From the NCBI GenBank assembly GCA_954871525.1, contig OX940870.1, positions 8,959,501-9,023,500 on the forward strand: DNA of 64,000 nt, given 5' to 3'. Shown here one piece after another: positions 1 to 12,243 of this stretch. Position 1 is the first letter of the stretch, and every line of letters starts with the position of its first letter. The DNA comes from Parietaria judaica (taxonomy: Eukaryota > Streptophyta > Magnoliopsida > Rosales > Urticaceae). Below the pieces are notes generated by a model, which saw nothing but the letters and a program-made list of their open reading frames with translations, did no database searches and was not told the origin of the DNA. A program made the position numbers and the translations under genes.

Positions 1-129
1 AAAGATAGTGTGAATCAGTGTCGTCTTGGTATTTACTTGACGGCGTTTAAGTCCCTGAGAGAGAAAGAAACTGTTAGCTAATGAGTTAGTTGACTTGGAG
101 AGAGAATAAGTTGACATATTTACCATTAA

Positions 130-3100
130 TTATTTAGCTTCTAGAAGGATGGATGAAAAGGGTGCCACATTGTAGGAGCTCTCAAGGAAAGCAACACCCT
201 CTATCACGAAATCCTTTGGAGACTCAAGATTAGTGTCCACCTACAACGGGAAACCCGGAACGTGTTTAGACGGAAAAAAAAAGTTCGGCCGATTCTCGAT
301 TCCCACTTCATGCTTTTCATATTATATAGGGTTAATGATAAATTTCTATTCAGTCTCTTAATAATTTCAAAACCGGGAAAAGCACGAACCCAGTCCCGTT
401 ACATGATGATATGTGGTTTTTAGAGGTTTTTTTTATTCAGATTTAGATTTTTTTTTATATTTCAAACCCAGAAATTTGGTTTTGGTTCCAAAAAACCAAG
501 CACGATTTCTGAAAATAAGGATCGGAACAATAATATTAACAAAAAAAAAAAATAGGCAGTTCTTGTTTCACCCCTACTGACGTGACAAACTTTGTTTGAG
601 CTTGACTAAAAATGAGTAGAAAGACGATAAAATTAGTTTAAGTTTGGGAATCTAACAGTGATGAATGCTGGAAGAAAAGTGGTAAAGATAGTTAAACTAA
701 CCACTCGAAACCATTTCCGGTTCGCCGGTGGTGGAGGAAGTGTCACGTTCACAAAGAAGTCGTGAGCATTGAATGCCACGTATATGTCTCCGCTACCGCT
801 GTCATGGAGCCTACGGAAACAAATTTCTATTAAAATCAATCTGATTAGTAGAAGGATCATGTTCTACTCAGAAAACATCTTAAAAAGTAACTACTGACGT
901 GAATGCAAGAAATTTGCTCTCGTAATTGTCCCAATTGTTTTCGTGCCATGTCACGTCATTCTGCATGAAAACAACGTTGGTGAGTCTTAAGAAAGAACAA
1001 GAAACAAAAAATTGTTTCTGAAACATGATTTGAATAACAGAAAGCAGAGCCATGATATGTGTAATTACTTCGCTAAAAAAAGTGTCGCGACTGAAAACAG
1101 AGCGGCTTCGTCGGAACAGTATCGTCTCTTTGAAAAACCTGAAGTGATTCTCCCTCCGCTGTTCTAGCTGCCATGCGAAAAGGAAAAAAAAACAAAAAGA
1201 GGTAATGTAATTGGGACATTTTCTGGTTCAAAAACTGTCGAAGACAGAACAAGGAAAACGAAAAACAAACCAGTTCCCACTGAAAATGATTAATTGCAGT
1301 ATCATGTCCATAGCTATTGTTATTTCCGTAGCGTGTGTGAGCGTATTCATCGCCCATAAGCATCATAGGTGTTCCCTACTTAAACACAAACACATCAAAT
1401 TTCCCAGTTGAGAATCTAATAGGAAATCAGTCTCATCATAAAAATTCAATCTTTGACTTGGTTTACCTGCGACACCATCAATGCCAGGTGGAAATTTTTC
1501 ATTTGCCGTGAACGTAGGGCTTTGATAGAACTGTCATTGGTTTCTCCTGTTAAGAAAAGGGGCATAAGATTATCACTGCTATTGATTTAGTATACATTCA
1601 AAGAGTAATTGGATGTAATGCCCCTGAACCTTTTGGCAACAATGCCCCTTGTACTTTCAAAGAGTAACATGTTGCCCCCGTGAGTTAAAAATGTACCTTC
1701 AAAGCCACAATTCCAACTCAAATTATCATTGCACCCATCATTACCACCTTCTCCATTAGCGTCATTGTGCTGAAAAATCGAATAGTTATAACAAATTTCT
1801 GCGTGACGGATCAATCAAACCATAAAAATATAATGGAAGATATTAATGTTACCTTATTATTATATGAGACAAGATCGTGTAGGGTGAAACCATCATGCGC
1901 AATCACAAAATTAACACTGTGGCAAGGCTTGCGCTTGTTTACCTAGCCATTTTTTTTTTCATAATACAATTAGATACTTAGAAGAATAGAAGAGTTATGG
2001 TACATCGTCGATCTAGTGACCTAATCCTTACTTTGTAAAGATCAGAAGATCCTGAAATTCGAGTTGCAAAACTTCCCTTCATACCAGAGTCCCCCTGCAT
2101 CAGGTAAGTTTGAAGGATACATAAGAAATAAGTCCGAATAAATGGTTGAAATTCAAAAAGAAAACAAAGAAATACACTAAAGAAAAAATTGATAAAATCA
2201 TCAACAGAACTTTAGTCTTGAGGTGCTATTTGATTTTACCTTGATGAATCTTCTCACATCATCCCGATAAATTCCATTCCATTCGGCCCACCTGCATTAG
2301 AGAAATTCCCTTAAGCTCTAAACTATAAAGCAAAATAGTATAGTACACCATAATATCAGGGCACTGCTAAAAAGCATTTTTTTTTTTACATTAACTATAT
2401 TCTCAATTAACTTCATGTCTAAGTGAATTCCAATTTAGAAGTGTTACCTGTCCCAATTTGGAAACTTCCCAACAAGATAATGACCTCCACAATCCCAGGG
2501 TTCCGCAATAATCTTACACCTTGATAGCACAGCGTCTTTAGCAATAGCCTGGCTCATCATTATCGCACGCATCAAAATAATGCAACTTCTTACGTCATAA
2601 AACGTAGGGAAAATTGTAGTTACCTTGACAAGTGGGGGTGACTCTACTGGAGAGCCATCAGTTCCCCGACAGAGAATGCTAGCGAGGTCGAATCGGAATC
2701 CGTCCACATGATACTCAACAGCCCTATAAGAGAAGGATTTGGAAAACATTATAAGAATTTTGGAATCAATTAGGCTGATTTATGAAAACAATACCAGTGT
2801 CTTAAGCTATCCAGGATGAGCTCCGCAACCACAGGATGATTACAGTTTAAGGTATTCCCTGCATGGTTAAAAAAAGTTCAGAAAAGAAGGCACCAGTGTG
2901 TTCATTAAAAATGGAAAAGAAAAAAAGAGAGAGAAAATAAGATGTTTGATTTTCAAGCATCGAATCATCATATAGCTTGTGCGAGTACGTATTCATTTCA
3001 TAGGGTTCATGATATAAGTGATACTGACTCTTAATGAAAAGTAATGAAAAAAAAAAAGATTAAGCAAAAGCATTGGGAGAACATTAAGAAAGTGTCTGAA

Positions 3101-5962
3101 CTTACCACAGCCAGAAAAATTCAAAAACTGTCCTCTATTGTCCATCATGTAATAGACCTATGGATATGAAATTTATTATGAGTAAGTGAAACATTAATGC
3201 AACACTTCATACAATACAGACATTACAATTTCACCTTATTATCTATGCCACGGAATGAGGTTGTGAAAGGCTTAACATCATCAGCCTCATTTGTATGGTT
3301 GTATACGACATCCAAAATGACCTATTGACACGGAAAAAAGATTCATTGTATCACACTCTTCACACTTGAGATAATAAAAAGCAAAAAGACATGAGAAAAA
3401 GAGAGACATGGATACCTCTATGCCAGCATCATGCAGGGCTTTGACCATTTGTTTAAATTCTTGAGAAGCTTTGACTGGACCTCCGCCAGAACTAGCATAA
3501 CGACTCATAGGAGCGAAGAAGTTTATCGTTGAGTATCCCCATGTATTGATCTTGTAAATAAAGAAAACGGATAGAAAACAATATCAGGGATATAAAAACA
3601 AGTGAAATCCATTTGGCCTTTCTGATATATACTATATAGTATGTAAGCATATGACTCTTCATATTAGAGAATTGCACACAAAACTATTTTAATCCAAACT
3701 AGTTACCCATTTGGCCCTTCTTTGTTTCATAAAAAAAACATTTTCAAATTAATTAGGGGGCAATATAGGCTAATTGCTTTCAAGCATGCAATAGCAGAAG
3801 GTATGACTGTCAAGAGGTACTACAACTTGATGAATATGGTATTACTAAAAGAAAATATAATAATTACCATGTGATCTCTTGGATTTTTGTGCCTTTGAAA
3901 CTCCAGTTCATCGAATTCGAAAACAGGTAGCAGCTCTACTGCATTGACGCCAAGTTCTAGAAGATGTGGAATCTTTTGAAGTAAAATAAGAAGAAGACAA
4001 AAGGAAGAACAACAAAAGACGATTAGAATACCAAACAGTGAGCTTTTAACAGACTAATCAAATACCCTCTGGTCAGCAAAATAAAGATCCATAAATTCGG
4101 TGTTGTAAAAATCTAACAAAAGATCATGTTTATTTTATTGATAGTGGATCAGTAATAACAAAGCTTACGACTGTTTAAAATCAAGACCCAATTATCCTAA
4201 GACTTAAAATTGAAGACAATAAATTAATATGGTTTCTTGCAGTTACACTTTTAACTTATGGAAATCATTTTTTTACTTTTACTTAAATACAGTAAAGTTA
4301 CCTTCTCAATCAGACCAATGTAGCTTCCACGTTCTTTGCAATCTACCTTACTGGAGTCATCAGCGGTAAATGCACCAACATTCATTTCGTATATAACAAG
4401 ATCCTTCTGCAAAAAATATATAATTTTAAATTAGAATCAGAAAATTTACTCATCATCAAGTATCAATCATTGTACTTGCACTATATCATAAAATCTTCAA
4501 GCTGCATAAAAAAATCATCAGTAACCTAAGATTTTCCTTACACATCATATCATACCTCTGGTATGTCTGGAAACTTGTAGTTGTCTCCCCAATGAAAAGG
4601 TGAACTATCAAAATCGTAAGTGCCGAGAAATCGAGAAGATTTTTCACTAGTATCTCCAAAGTATCTACGCCCATCAACGAGCTTGGCATAAGGATCAATA
4701 AGCACAATACTGTCATCAAAGCGATGACCATCATGCCTAGCTTGTGGACCGTCAATGCGGTAACCATAGCCAACGTTGCTCCGAGGCAAACCCTGTGAAG
4801 AAGAACTACTATTATAGCAACATTTACATATGGATTGATGATACAATCTAATTAGACATCCATTTATATGATTAAAATCCAAAACAACAACATATTATCA
4901 TTGGTCAAGTATCCCAAATTCTAGCAGCCTTATACTCAAATATAAATTTCAACTTTGAGCCACAAGTATAAGAACATTTTTTCTCTGTCATCATACATCT
5001 ATAACTACCTAAGAATTCATCAAAGATTTACCTCTACGCATATATGCCACACTTCGCCAGTCTTATTGAATTTAGAATCTAAAGCCAGCTCCACCATTCC
5101 ATTGGTCCCGCCAGGAGCTTCCCTGAGAAGTCATCGAAGTATAAAGCGATCAATCAAACACAAAGGAAACTTTAACACATTGGTATGGAACAGAAATGGT
5201 TACAGAAACATGAGCGATCCATGAGAAATCGTATCAATATATTATAAAACCAGAACTCGATTTAGATAAGCAGTGTTACCCATCAGAAAGTGACAAACAA
5301 AGAGTGACTCTGGTTGCATTCTGAGAAAATATAGCGAAATTGATGCCTTCATCAACTTCCGATACGCCAAGCGGAAATGCAAAGCCCGGAGACGTTCTCC
5401 GAGACAAACTGGTCTCTGACACTTCCTAAAATGGGAGAAAACGTCGAGATCACTCTTCCCGTAGAAAATGAACCATCAAAACAATATGTATCAAGCGAAA
5501 GAGACGAACTCTCAATACTACAATTTCAGATCAAAGAGTTAAAGCACCTCTACAGCGACTCCCTGAGCTTGAGAGCCATAGACATTAGTCATCGTCGTAC
5601 TCTTAACACACTTCTCTAACTGTCAAAACCGAATCAAAATGTCCTAAATCAATGGAAATCAACAACAATATCAACATAATCAAGTGTTTAAGAACATGAA
5701 AATACCTTCCTGGACCAATCTCGCACATTGCAAGACAACGCTTGCTTTCCGAGCTTCGATCTGCCATTAAAATACAGCAACATCCTCAGAATAAGCCGAC
5801 GTTACAAACTACGCTCAAAACAAAAATACTAAAATCGAAATAGTGTCACCCTGAGCCAAGGAGGAGTAGAGATTTGGAGCTAGGCGAAGAACCGCCGAGG
5901 CTCGGGAACGACGGCGAGGGAAGCCGGAGCTTAGGTTCCAAGAAATGCGTTGCTCGGATCAT
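130..5962 (-). CDS. ISA3: Isoamylase 3, plastid starch debranching enzyme (23 exons)
   Basis: This gene encodes a GH13 isoamylase that hydrolyses alpha-1,6 branches of glucans in plastids; ISA3 acts mainly in starch breakdown. I joined exons by GT-AG sites and frame, in transcription order: 5850-5962, 5706-5760, 5280-5425, 5032-5122, 4556-4792, 4302-4406, 3868-3972, 3416-3550, 3235-3321, 3106-3157, 2795-2858, 2624-2723, 2448-2548, 2240-2291, 2032-2094, 1853-1942, 1697-1769, 1467-1546, 1271-1375, 1069-1167, 899-960, 702-810, 130-240. The sum is 2235 nt, or 744 aa; Arabidopsis ISA3 is of similar length. Residues 1 to about 60 are Ser/Leu-rich, as in a transit peptide. A CBM48-like region follows, then the GH13 barrel: DVVYNHT (333-339), GFRFDLAS with nucleophile D409, IIAEPWD with acid/base E446, and IAHDGF with D519. 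No break or frameshift was seen. An in-frame upstream ATG at 6043 would add 27 residues; I chose 5962 because the added stretch looks like leader. Family identity is very secure; single exon edges could shift by a codon. Confidence 0.95.
241..701 (-). other. Last intron of ISA3 carrying a probable transposon remnant
   Basis: This 461-bp intron is among the longest of the gene. Its interior, about 340-590, is T-rich with poly(A)/poly(T) tracts, contains words such as GGTTTTGGTTCC and ends near TTTCACCCCTAC. That resembles ends of non-autonomous hAT-like elements and similar strings near 17240-17530 and 31860-32330. No clean terminal repeat or TSD pair could be defined, so the transposon reading is weak. 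The splice sites themselves look intact. Confidence 0.3.
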
Positions 5963-6084
5963 CTCAATCGCCGGAAAATCCACAGTGCTCAATCGCAGAA
6001 TCTTGATTCCTGATCGTATATGTATACATTCATACAAACACACTCCCTATTCATATTCAGAGACGAAGCATCTGAGAGAGGCGA

Positions 6085-6160
6085 TTTTTCAGTGAAGAAG
6101 AGTGTCTGTGACGTTGCGCTTCCCTGACTTCGTGACACGTGCGACTGTATCTTTATAATT
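6085..6160 (-). promoter_or_regulatory. Putative core promoter of ISA3 with TATA box and G-box
   Basis: Reading the minus strand, a TATAAA lies at 6157-6152. A CACGTG G-box core follows at 6141-6136, and then a short C/T-rich stretch ahead of the leader. The spacing would put transcription start near 6120 and give a leader of roughly 150 nt before the ATG at 5962. G-boxes bind bZIP and bHLH factors linked to light, ABA or sugar signals. This is motif spotting only; start site and function are inferred. Confidence 0.4.
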
Positions 6161-7142
6161 AGAATCCTCCTTTCCCAGATATTTTCGGATCTATTTCAGC
6201 GCTTTATTTATGTATTTTTTGGATTAATTAATTATATATAATATGCTTAAGAATAATCCAAGGCTTCATTTATGAATAATTTGAGACAAACTGATTTTTA
6301 TTGGGTTTTTTTTTTTTAAGTATTCCATGTGTCTGGCTTTTCGATCATAATGCTGTTTCCTAGGCGAATTAAGTGTTGCTCTCAGTTTACATTACAATCC
6401 ACCAAATAAAAATTTATAACGAACATGAATATATTATACCAAAACCAGTAACGAGTTAAAAATGAAGCTGCGGAGAGCCACGTGGGCTGTGTGCCACGTC
6501 AGCAAGAGCAATTACGGGTTTTAAGGCTTACCCGCTGCTCAGGATATAGAAAAGTGAATACAAAGTAAAAATACTTCACTCAAACTGTTTTGTATTTTCT
6601 TTACTTAATTTTTCTATAATTATAGTGTAAACAAATATTGCAGTTACTTTTTAATAACTGTTTGATATATATTTCTATTTTTTTTATTCAAATGATAAAT
6701 AAACGTAATAACTGTTTGGTACATGTTTTTATTTTTAAATTTTTTTCACATTTTAATACATTAATACAACTACATTACCAATACAAAATTATAATTACAT
6801 AAAAAATAAATACCACATTATGGTGTAATGTAAACTACATATAATCATGTTTTAACTCCATAAAAACATCATGAATAATGGTTCGTCCGGGTGCAAAAAA
6901 CCGGGCTCGTTAGGTTGTCGTCCATCCGTTATCATTTGCGACTCATTTTCTTCTCTAATTTCTTCTATCCAACTGAGGGGCTCATTTGTCGTTTACTTTC
7001 TTCAACCTAAAAATCTGCTACTGTAATTTTTAACCTCAATCTGCAAAATGTGTGATGAAGACTTACTCAAGCATATTAGATACACATAATTGAAATCAAC
7101 AAACTTACCAAAGAGAGCCCTAAAATCAATTTATCCCTAAAT
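6161..7142. other. AT-rich intergenic spacer, no gene seen
   Basis: This is the spacer upstream of ISA3. It holds poly(T) and AT-rich low-complexity sequence and one island near 6470-6530 with CCACGTG and GCCACGTC motifs. Repeated TAACTGTTTG(A/G)TA-like words at 6650-6730 have a possible inverted match near 7560-7600 (AACTGTTACT on the other strand). That hints at a transposable element spanning about 6.6-7.6 kb, but the ends could not be fixed. Confidence 0.3.
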
Positions 7143-7457
7143 TTGATCTTATTAATTAAATCAAAAAATCAACAACAGAGAACTGACATTGTGAACGAAA
7201 ATACAGAGACTATACACATAGATTTTGAAAAAGAAATAAACTTACTAGAAGTTGACACTCGATTGGGATGTCGGCGGGCGATGGACTATACTGCGATGGC
7301 GGCTAGGTCGGAAGTCACAAGGTCGGGGATACAGAGGTTAGGGTTCAAAGGAATAAATCAAAATCAGAGGCAAGAAGAAGAAGAAAAAAAAGTCACCGGA
7401 GATAAACGCTTGCCTGGAGATGGCCGGCGGCGGACGGTTGTCGGATGGCCGCGATGA
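7143..7457 (+). other. Unassigned open reading frame in a GC-rich island
   Basis: A 104-codon frame opens here in an island clearly richer in G+C than its flanks (about 7250-7460). The predicted peptide is Arg/Glu-rich and matches no family I recognise. On the opposite strand the same island reads like a pyrimidine-rich 5' leader followed by a TAG|TAAGTTT-type splice donor. It may therefore be the leader of a degraded minus-strand transposon gene rather than a plus-strand protein. I do not assign a function. Confidence 0.2.
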
Positions 7458-7944
7458 GGTTGAGGGTTTGAAACTTTGAAGAGAAACTTTTCAAATGAAG
7501 ATGGTAGATTGAAATACTTGATTGCATAAAAAAACATTGATTTATTTTCAAATGCATTTATTACTTATAGAATATTATTAACTATTCCAGTAACAGTTAT
7601 TTCAGTAGAAAAAAAAATTGAAATTGAAATTGATTAAATCTTATTTGATGATAACTATAATACTTGCAAGGACGATTAGGTGGATTATCTATATTATCAA
7701 TTGAAAATAATTTGTTTAATAATCTTGATTATAACGATTTGATTAATAAATTTGCATCATTAAAATTAAGAAAGATAAATATTTAGATAATAGATCGCTT
7801 TAATTCTTGCTTTTGATCATTTTCTTTACGTTAATGTTTTTAAAGGTCTTATGGGTGGATAAGAAGAGAAACAAGCTTTGTAAAAATTGGAGAAGAAGAA
7901 CGTGCTTATTAATTGTTAATCCGTGAATTTTGATTAACGTATAC

Positions 7945-9309
7945 ATGGTCCACGGTTCGAGCCTAGGGCCAGACCATGTGGTCCCGTGGGCAGTCTGGTG
8001 TGGAGTGAACGTGGGTTGACTTAACTAAAGGCAAATCGTCTTCTTCAACATTGCATAGACTGTCTTGTCGTGTTTTCCTTCCTTCGTGATGTCTCGGTGG
8101 CAAGGGGGACCAGCAAAAAAGAAAAATATTGATGTTGCATCCCGTCACTATAGCAAGGCTGCCTCTGTATCGTTTAGTAGTCTAGGAGAATCAGGTTATC
8201 ACGTAGTTCATGGGTTAGTGAATCCTCATGCGTGAGATCGTGAGCGAATGGCGTGGCTTGAGAATCTCGAAGGCGTGCGCGATCCTGACAATCTGGAGAG
8301 CTTTAATTGAGGTGGTAGTTATGACGTGATCTGATGCAAAACTGTGCTTCCTAGTGAGCTCCAGGGCAATGCAGTGCTTCCTTGCAAGCTCCATGGCGAT
8401 GTAGGCGCAGTAAGCAAGGTTTAGGGCTAAATTAGCCCTTACTGGCAAGCTTTCGTGGCGAAGACAACCTTTCCGGCGAAGCTTAGTCCCTATAAATGTC
8501 AGAGCCCAAATCGGACCTTTCTGGTTAGCTTTGGGGGCGATGCGCGAGCCGAATGTGGTCAGAGGATAGGCGAGATTTTTAGAGAGAAAAACTCTGGAGA
8601 AAGTTTTGTTGAAAAGTGAAGAATGATGGTCTTTAACTAGCAAAAGGGTCCTATTAAGTTTAACCATTTTCCTCATTTTTGGGGCATCTAAAAGGAATAT
8701 TTCGTCGCCAAACGCAAGGGTTGCCGAATATGCTTGCGAAGTGGGGGGTTGCCGAATGTCCAGAACGTCGTCTGGGGCCTCTCCAGGTGTCTGCAAGCTT
8801 GCTGGTTGGATCGTAGGGTGTCTTGGAGAATCCTTGATGTTCTCGTAAGCTCAAATTGTCTTGAATTTTGACGCTTGTTAAGTAATTCCTCTTGTTGAGT
8901 CTGTTGGCGATGTTTCGCATGTTGTCCTGCGAGTTTATCATCACGAGGAGAGTTTGTCTTCGTCAGAACGTCGCCCTGAGAGATTGTCTCGTTCAAGGCT
9001 TCGTTGAGGAGCCTCCTAAGTGTTAATCTTCACGCCGGGGATCCTTTAAGGTGGTTGTTTCCTCACTGGGGACCATGTAAGGCTGCCGTAACCTAATCGG
9101 GTTGTCGGAAACCTTCGAGGTTGCCGCCGGGGACACCTTTAGGTCGTTGGAAGGTAGTCTTTAGTCTTCGAGCTCCGTCACTTGGGCCTTTACTTCCGTA
9201 TTTGTCTAACGGGCTTGGACTTGGTCTCCGGGCTATGGGTTTCTTTCGTGGGCTTTGACTTGTAATTTTTGGGCCTATATTTTCGATAGTTCAAAAAATA
9301 CGCCTAACA
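7945..9309. repeat. Unclassified dispersed repeat, probably LTR-derived
   Basis: A block of about 1.36 kb is markedly richer in G+C than the flanking AT-rich DNA. It starts with a short inverted motif around a GGTTCGAGCCT word and carries CTATAAATG near 8490. It ends in TGGGCCT- and GGGCTTGG-rich sequence closing with CGCCTAACA. Open frames lie on the minus strand (193 codons at 8215-8796; overlapping frames to 8996), but none resembles gag, pol or transposase. Composition and layout resemble the solo LTRs at 11355 and 24149, yet the left edge and a TSD could not be found, so type and orientation remain open. Confidence 0.35.
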
Positions 9310-11354
9310 ATAACAAAATAAAAAAGAGATACACGGTATTGAAAAAAATGTATATTTTCGTATTTATAATTCAGTTTATTGAATATATCAATATTAAAAA
9401 AAACGATAAAGACATCATTTTGATTGCTCGTCCAAAGCCTGATCATGATCGGGCCAGCACTACATATTAAATCATTCATTAGCCACATCTAAAAGTACCG
9501 GAAACAGTCTATCGAGTAAACTCGAATTTTCGTTTATAAAAAACTAACAATAACATGTGAATCATATCACGTCGTTTTCCAAAAAAAAAAAACTAATAAA
9601 ATTGAGAAGAGCTGAGGAATCGAAATGATAATATTGGGCCTTGCTTTCAAGCCCATTACATCAAACATGGCGGACAGCCTTATTTGGACCCAATTACAAA
9701 AAATCATCAACAATTTTCAAGCTACTTCTTTAATAATAATAATGTTTTGTTTCTTTATTTCACAGAATCAGCTATTTATTAAAAAAATATTAAATGAAAT
9801 GTTTTCGATACTGATTAAATATCTAATGAATGATTCAATGAACCTCTGATTAAATGAAATGAAAACTGATATACATTTACATATTTAAGTTATAGAAAAT
9901 TGAAAGTAGCTTATGTATATGCATTTATAGGTCCAACAAAAATTACCCACTCCCTTCACTAATTATTTCTTGAAAATAAAATAAAAATGTTGTTTAGAAA
10001 TTTTCTAAAGTAGTTGTTATGCTAGTCCCACCGGTTATTAATTATATTATCTATTCTATCATCTCTTTTTTCTTTTTCGATTGTTTGTATTGGAAAATGC
10101 AAAAAATAAAAATAAAACACACGGTAGAGTAGATTATGCTTTCCATGCCTTAATTTATGCTCCAAAATTATTTAAAAAACTAAAAAGATAACTTAGGAAA
10201 TACGTATTGTTTATATATTTATGTAGTCATTCTAAAGCACAATCATAACACATTTATATAGTTAATTGATGTTATAGATTAATTCCTTCTCTAATAAAAT
10301 GATTATTAGTAATTTTGGTCATATTAGCTGGCATTTTTCTTCTTCTTTAAGGTGTTATTGTAATCAAACAATTAGTCACGTTATATTCCTTTATATGTAC
10401 TAAACAAATACATAAACCACTAATATTCCCCCAAAAAAATGTAAACAAATAACCAATAAAATAAAGACAACAACCCAAGTAGAGTTTGATAGATTGATGT
10501 GCTTATGGAACAAATAGGTTAAAATAGATGAGAGCATATTAATATTGCCTTTTATATAATTGGGAAACGATTGATTTTGATGCAATGAAGTGATGAACAT
10601 TCTCATCTAATTATTTTATCCATCTAAAGTCTGTGATAAGAAAGCATATGATATTACAATTAGATAGACAGATGTGCGAACCAAATTGTTTGTAGCTAAA
10701 TGACATTTTAATAATTTACATTGCTAATTAAGACTAAGCTTTTTACTGATGATGTCTAATTATGCCATGGGAAGACCATGGACCCAATTAATTCACATTT
10801 TTACTGTAGAAACTTCCTTTGAGATACATATTTATAAAATCATTATTATTGTGCTGAATATTTTATACATCCATGGTTTTGCTTTTTTGTTTAGAGTAAA
10901 AATTTGATATCTCAGTGAGTAAGAAATACATGAGTTAAAATGATAAGCATGATACAATAGATTTAACATCCAAAAGAAGCTGAATTCTGGTGACTCGCAG
11001 TTGCAAAACTTATTGATAAAAACAAAAGTAATTATAGTGTGAATTTTCAAATGGATTTATGTTGACGATATAGTAAATTATAGCTAAATTTGTGACCCAT
11101 AAACAATATGATATTTTCAAATATTCATTGCAAATTTTCAAAATTTTGATTTATTTAAATTAATATACCCCTTTAAAATATTTTCAATTATATTTATATT
11201 TTAATTTCTTAATATTTTATTCTCTATTGTGTAAAGGAATTTTAATTTTTTAATATTCTATTCTCAATTATACTTAGTTTGCCCCTATAAAATATATTCT
11301 CCCCTCTAAATTATTGACAAACTTGGATCTGCAATTGATAACATACAAGATATC
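9310..11354. other. AT-rich intergenic DNA, no gene seen
   Basis: Only short, compositionally biased open frames occur. No splice-consistent exon series, RNA gene or terminal-repeat element was recognised. Confidence 0.5.
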
Positions 11355-12243
11355 TGATGTGGGTAAAAACCACGTAACAATCACTGTGTCGTGCGATACG
11401 ACACCGTTTTAGAGTGGTTTCCGGTGAGCAATATGGGCAGTTAGCTCCCGTTAATATCGTACGTGAATGATAATCAGTTGTAAAGAAATGGAAACAGGTT
11501 AGGATAGCTAGGACAACTATGAAAAATGAATCGGGATCCCTTTATTTCCTTGGCTCTGTACTCGAAATCATGGAGAAATTACCAAGTGTGGACTCGGATT
11601 CTCATGTTAGTACAACAATGACCGAAATGGAAAGGGGAATGTTCTTGGAGTTAACGATTCTACTCATTTTTTTGGGTTGATGAGCTTAGGGTTATCCCAA
11701 TTTGGCTATCCTTGGCATTTGCGTGTCATGTACTATTCTATTTATAGGTGGGTATATTTGGCCTCGTAATGGGCTACGATTACTAGGTGTGAATGAGAGA
11801 AACTTTAGTTTTAGTGGTCCCCTCGGAATCTTGTCGAAATGACTTGGCAGTAGCGCAGATCGTTGTCGGGCTCTAGAGGGACAAACTTCTTCGGGCGAGT
11901 TGTTGCTCGTTGCGTGTTATGAGTCTTGAACTCAGTCGTCGAAGTCGTCTCGAGGCGTTTAGGACGAGCTTAACTCGACTACGGTCTATGCATTGGATCG
12001 GACCGAAACGTCCGAGGCTTGTGCTTCAAGCGAGCCTTCTTAGTGTATTGGGTGAGTCTGTTGGTAAGACCCCATCTAGGCCGCTTTTGTCATGGGCTTG
12101 TTTTCCTGTTTGATGGTCCAGTTGCTTTTGGTGGGCTTTCTCTCCTTTTTTATGGCTTTTCTTTGTCGACTCTCGCGGAGTCTGGAATCCTTTTTTTTTT
12201 AAAGTAGTCCACTCATTTTGATAAACCGATTTCGACCCAAACA
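11355..12243. mobile_element. Diverged solo LTR, same family as 24149-24962
   Basis: This block starts TGATGTGGGTAAAAACCAC and ends CGACCCAAACA. The copy at 24149 starts TGTTCGGGTAAAAACCAC and ends CGATCCAAACA. Both share a CGT(C/G)G-rich 5' part with CCGTTAATATCGTA, a mid-element TATTTATAG followed by a TTTGG(A/C)C word, and a GGGCTT-rich 3' part. TG...CA ends with a central TATA fit an LTR. No internal retroelement domain flanks it, so a solo LTR is the simplest reading. The flanking 5-mers (atatc, acctc) do not match well, implying age or misplaced ends. Confidence 0.55.

Noticed and set aside
1073..1411. Open frames on both strands around 1.07-1.41 kb
   Set aside because: The minus frame runs through two real ISA3 exons and the intron between them. 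The plus frame is its antisense shadow.
4955..5224. Plus-strand 89-codon frame
   Set aside because: Antisense to ISA3 exon 4 and its introns; no family match.
5377..5619. Plus-strand 80-codon frame
   Set aside because: It lies antisense to an ISA3 exon and intron. The minus-strand exon 5280-5425 explains the low stop density.
7945..7990. tRNA-like or SINE start around GGTTCGAGCCT
   Set aside because: No A box at the right distance and no poly(A)/TSD. The word is part of a short inverted motif at the edge of a larger repeat.
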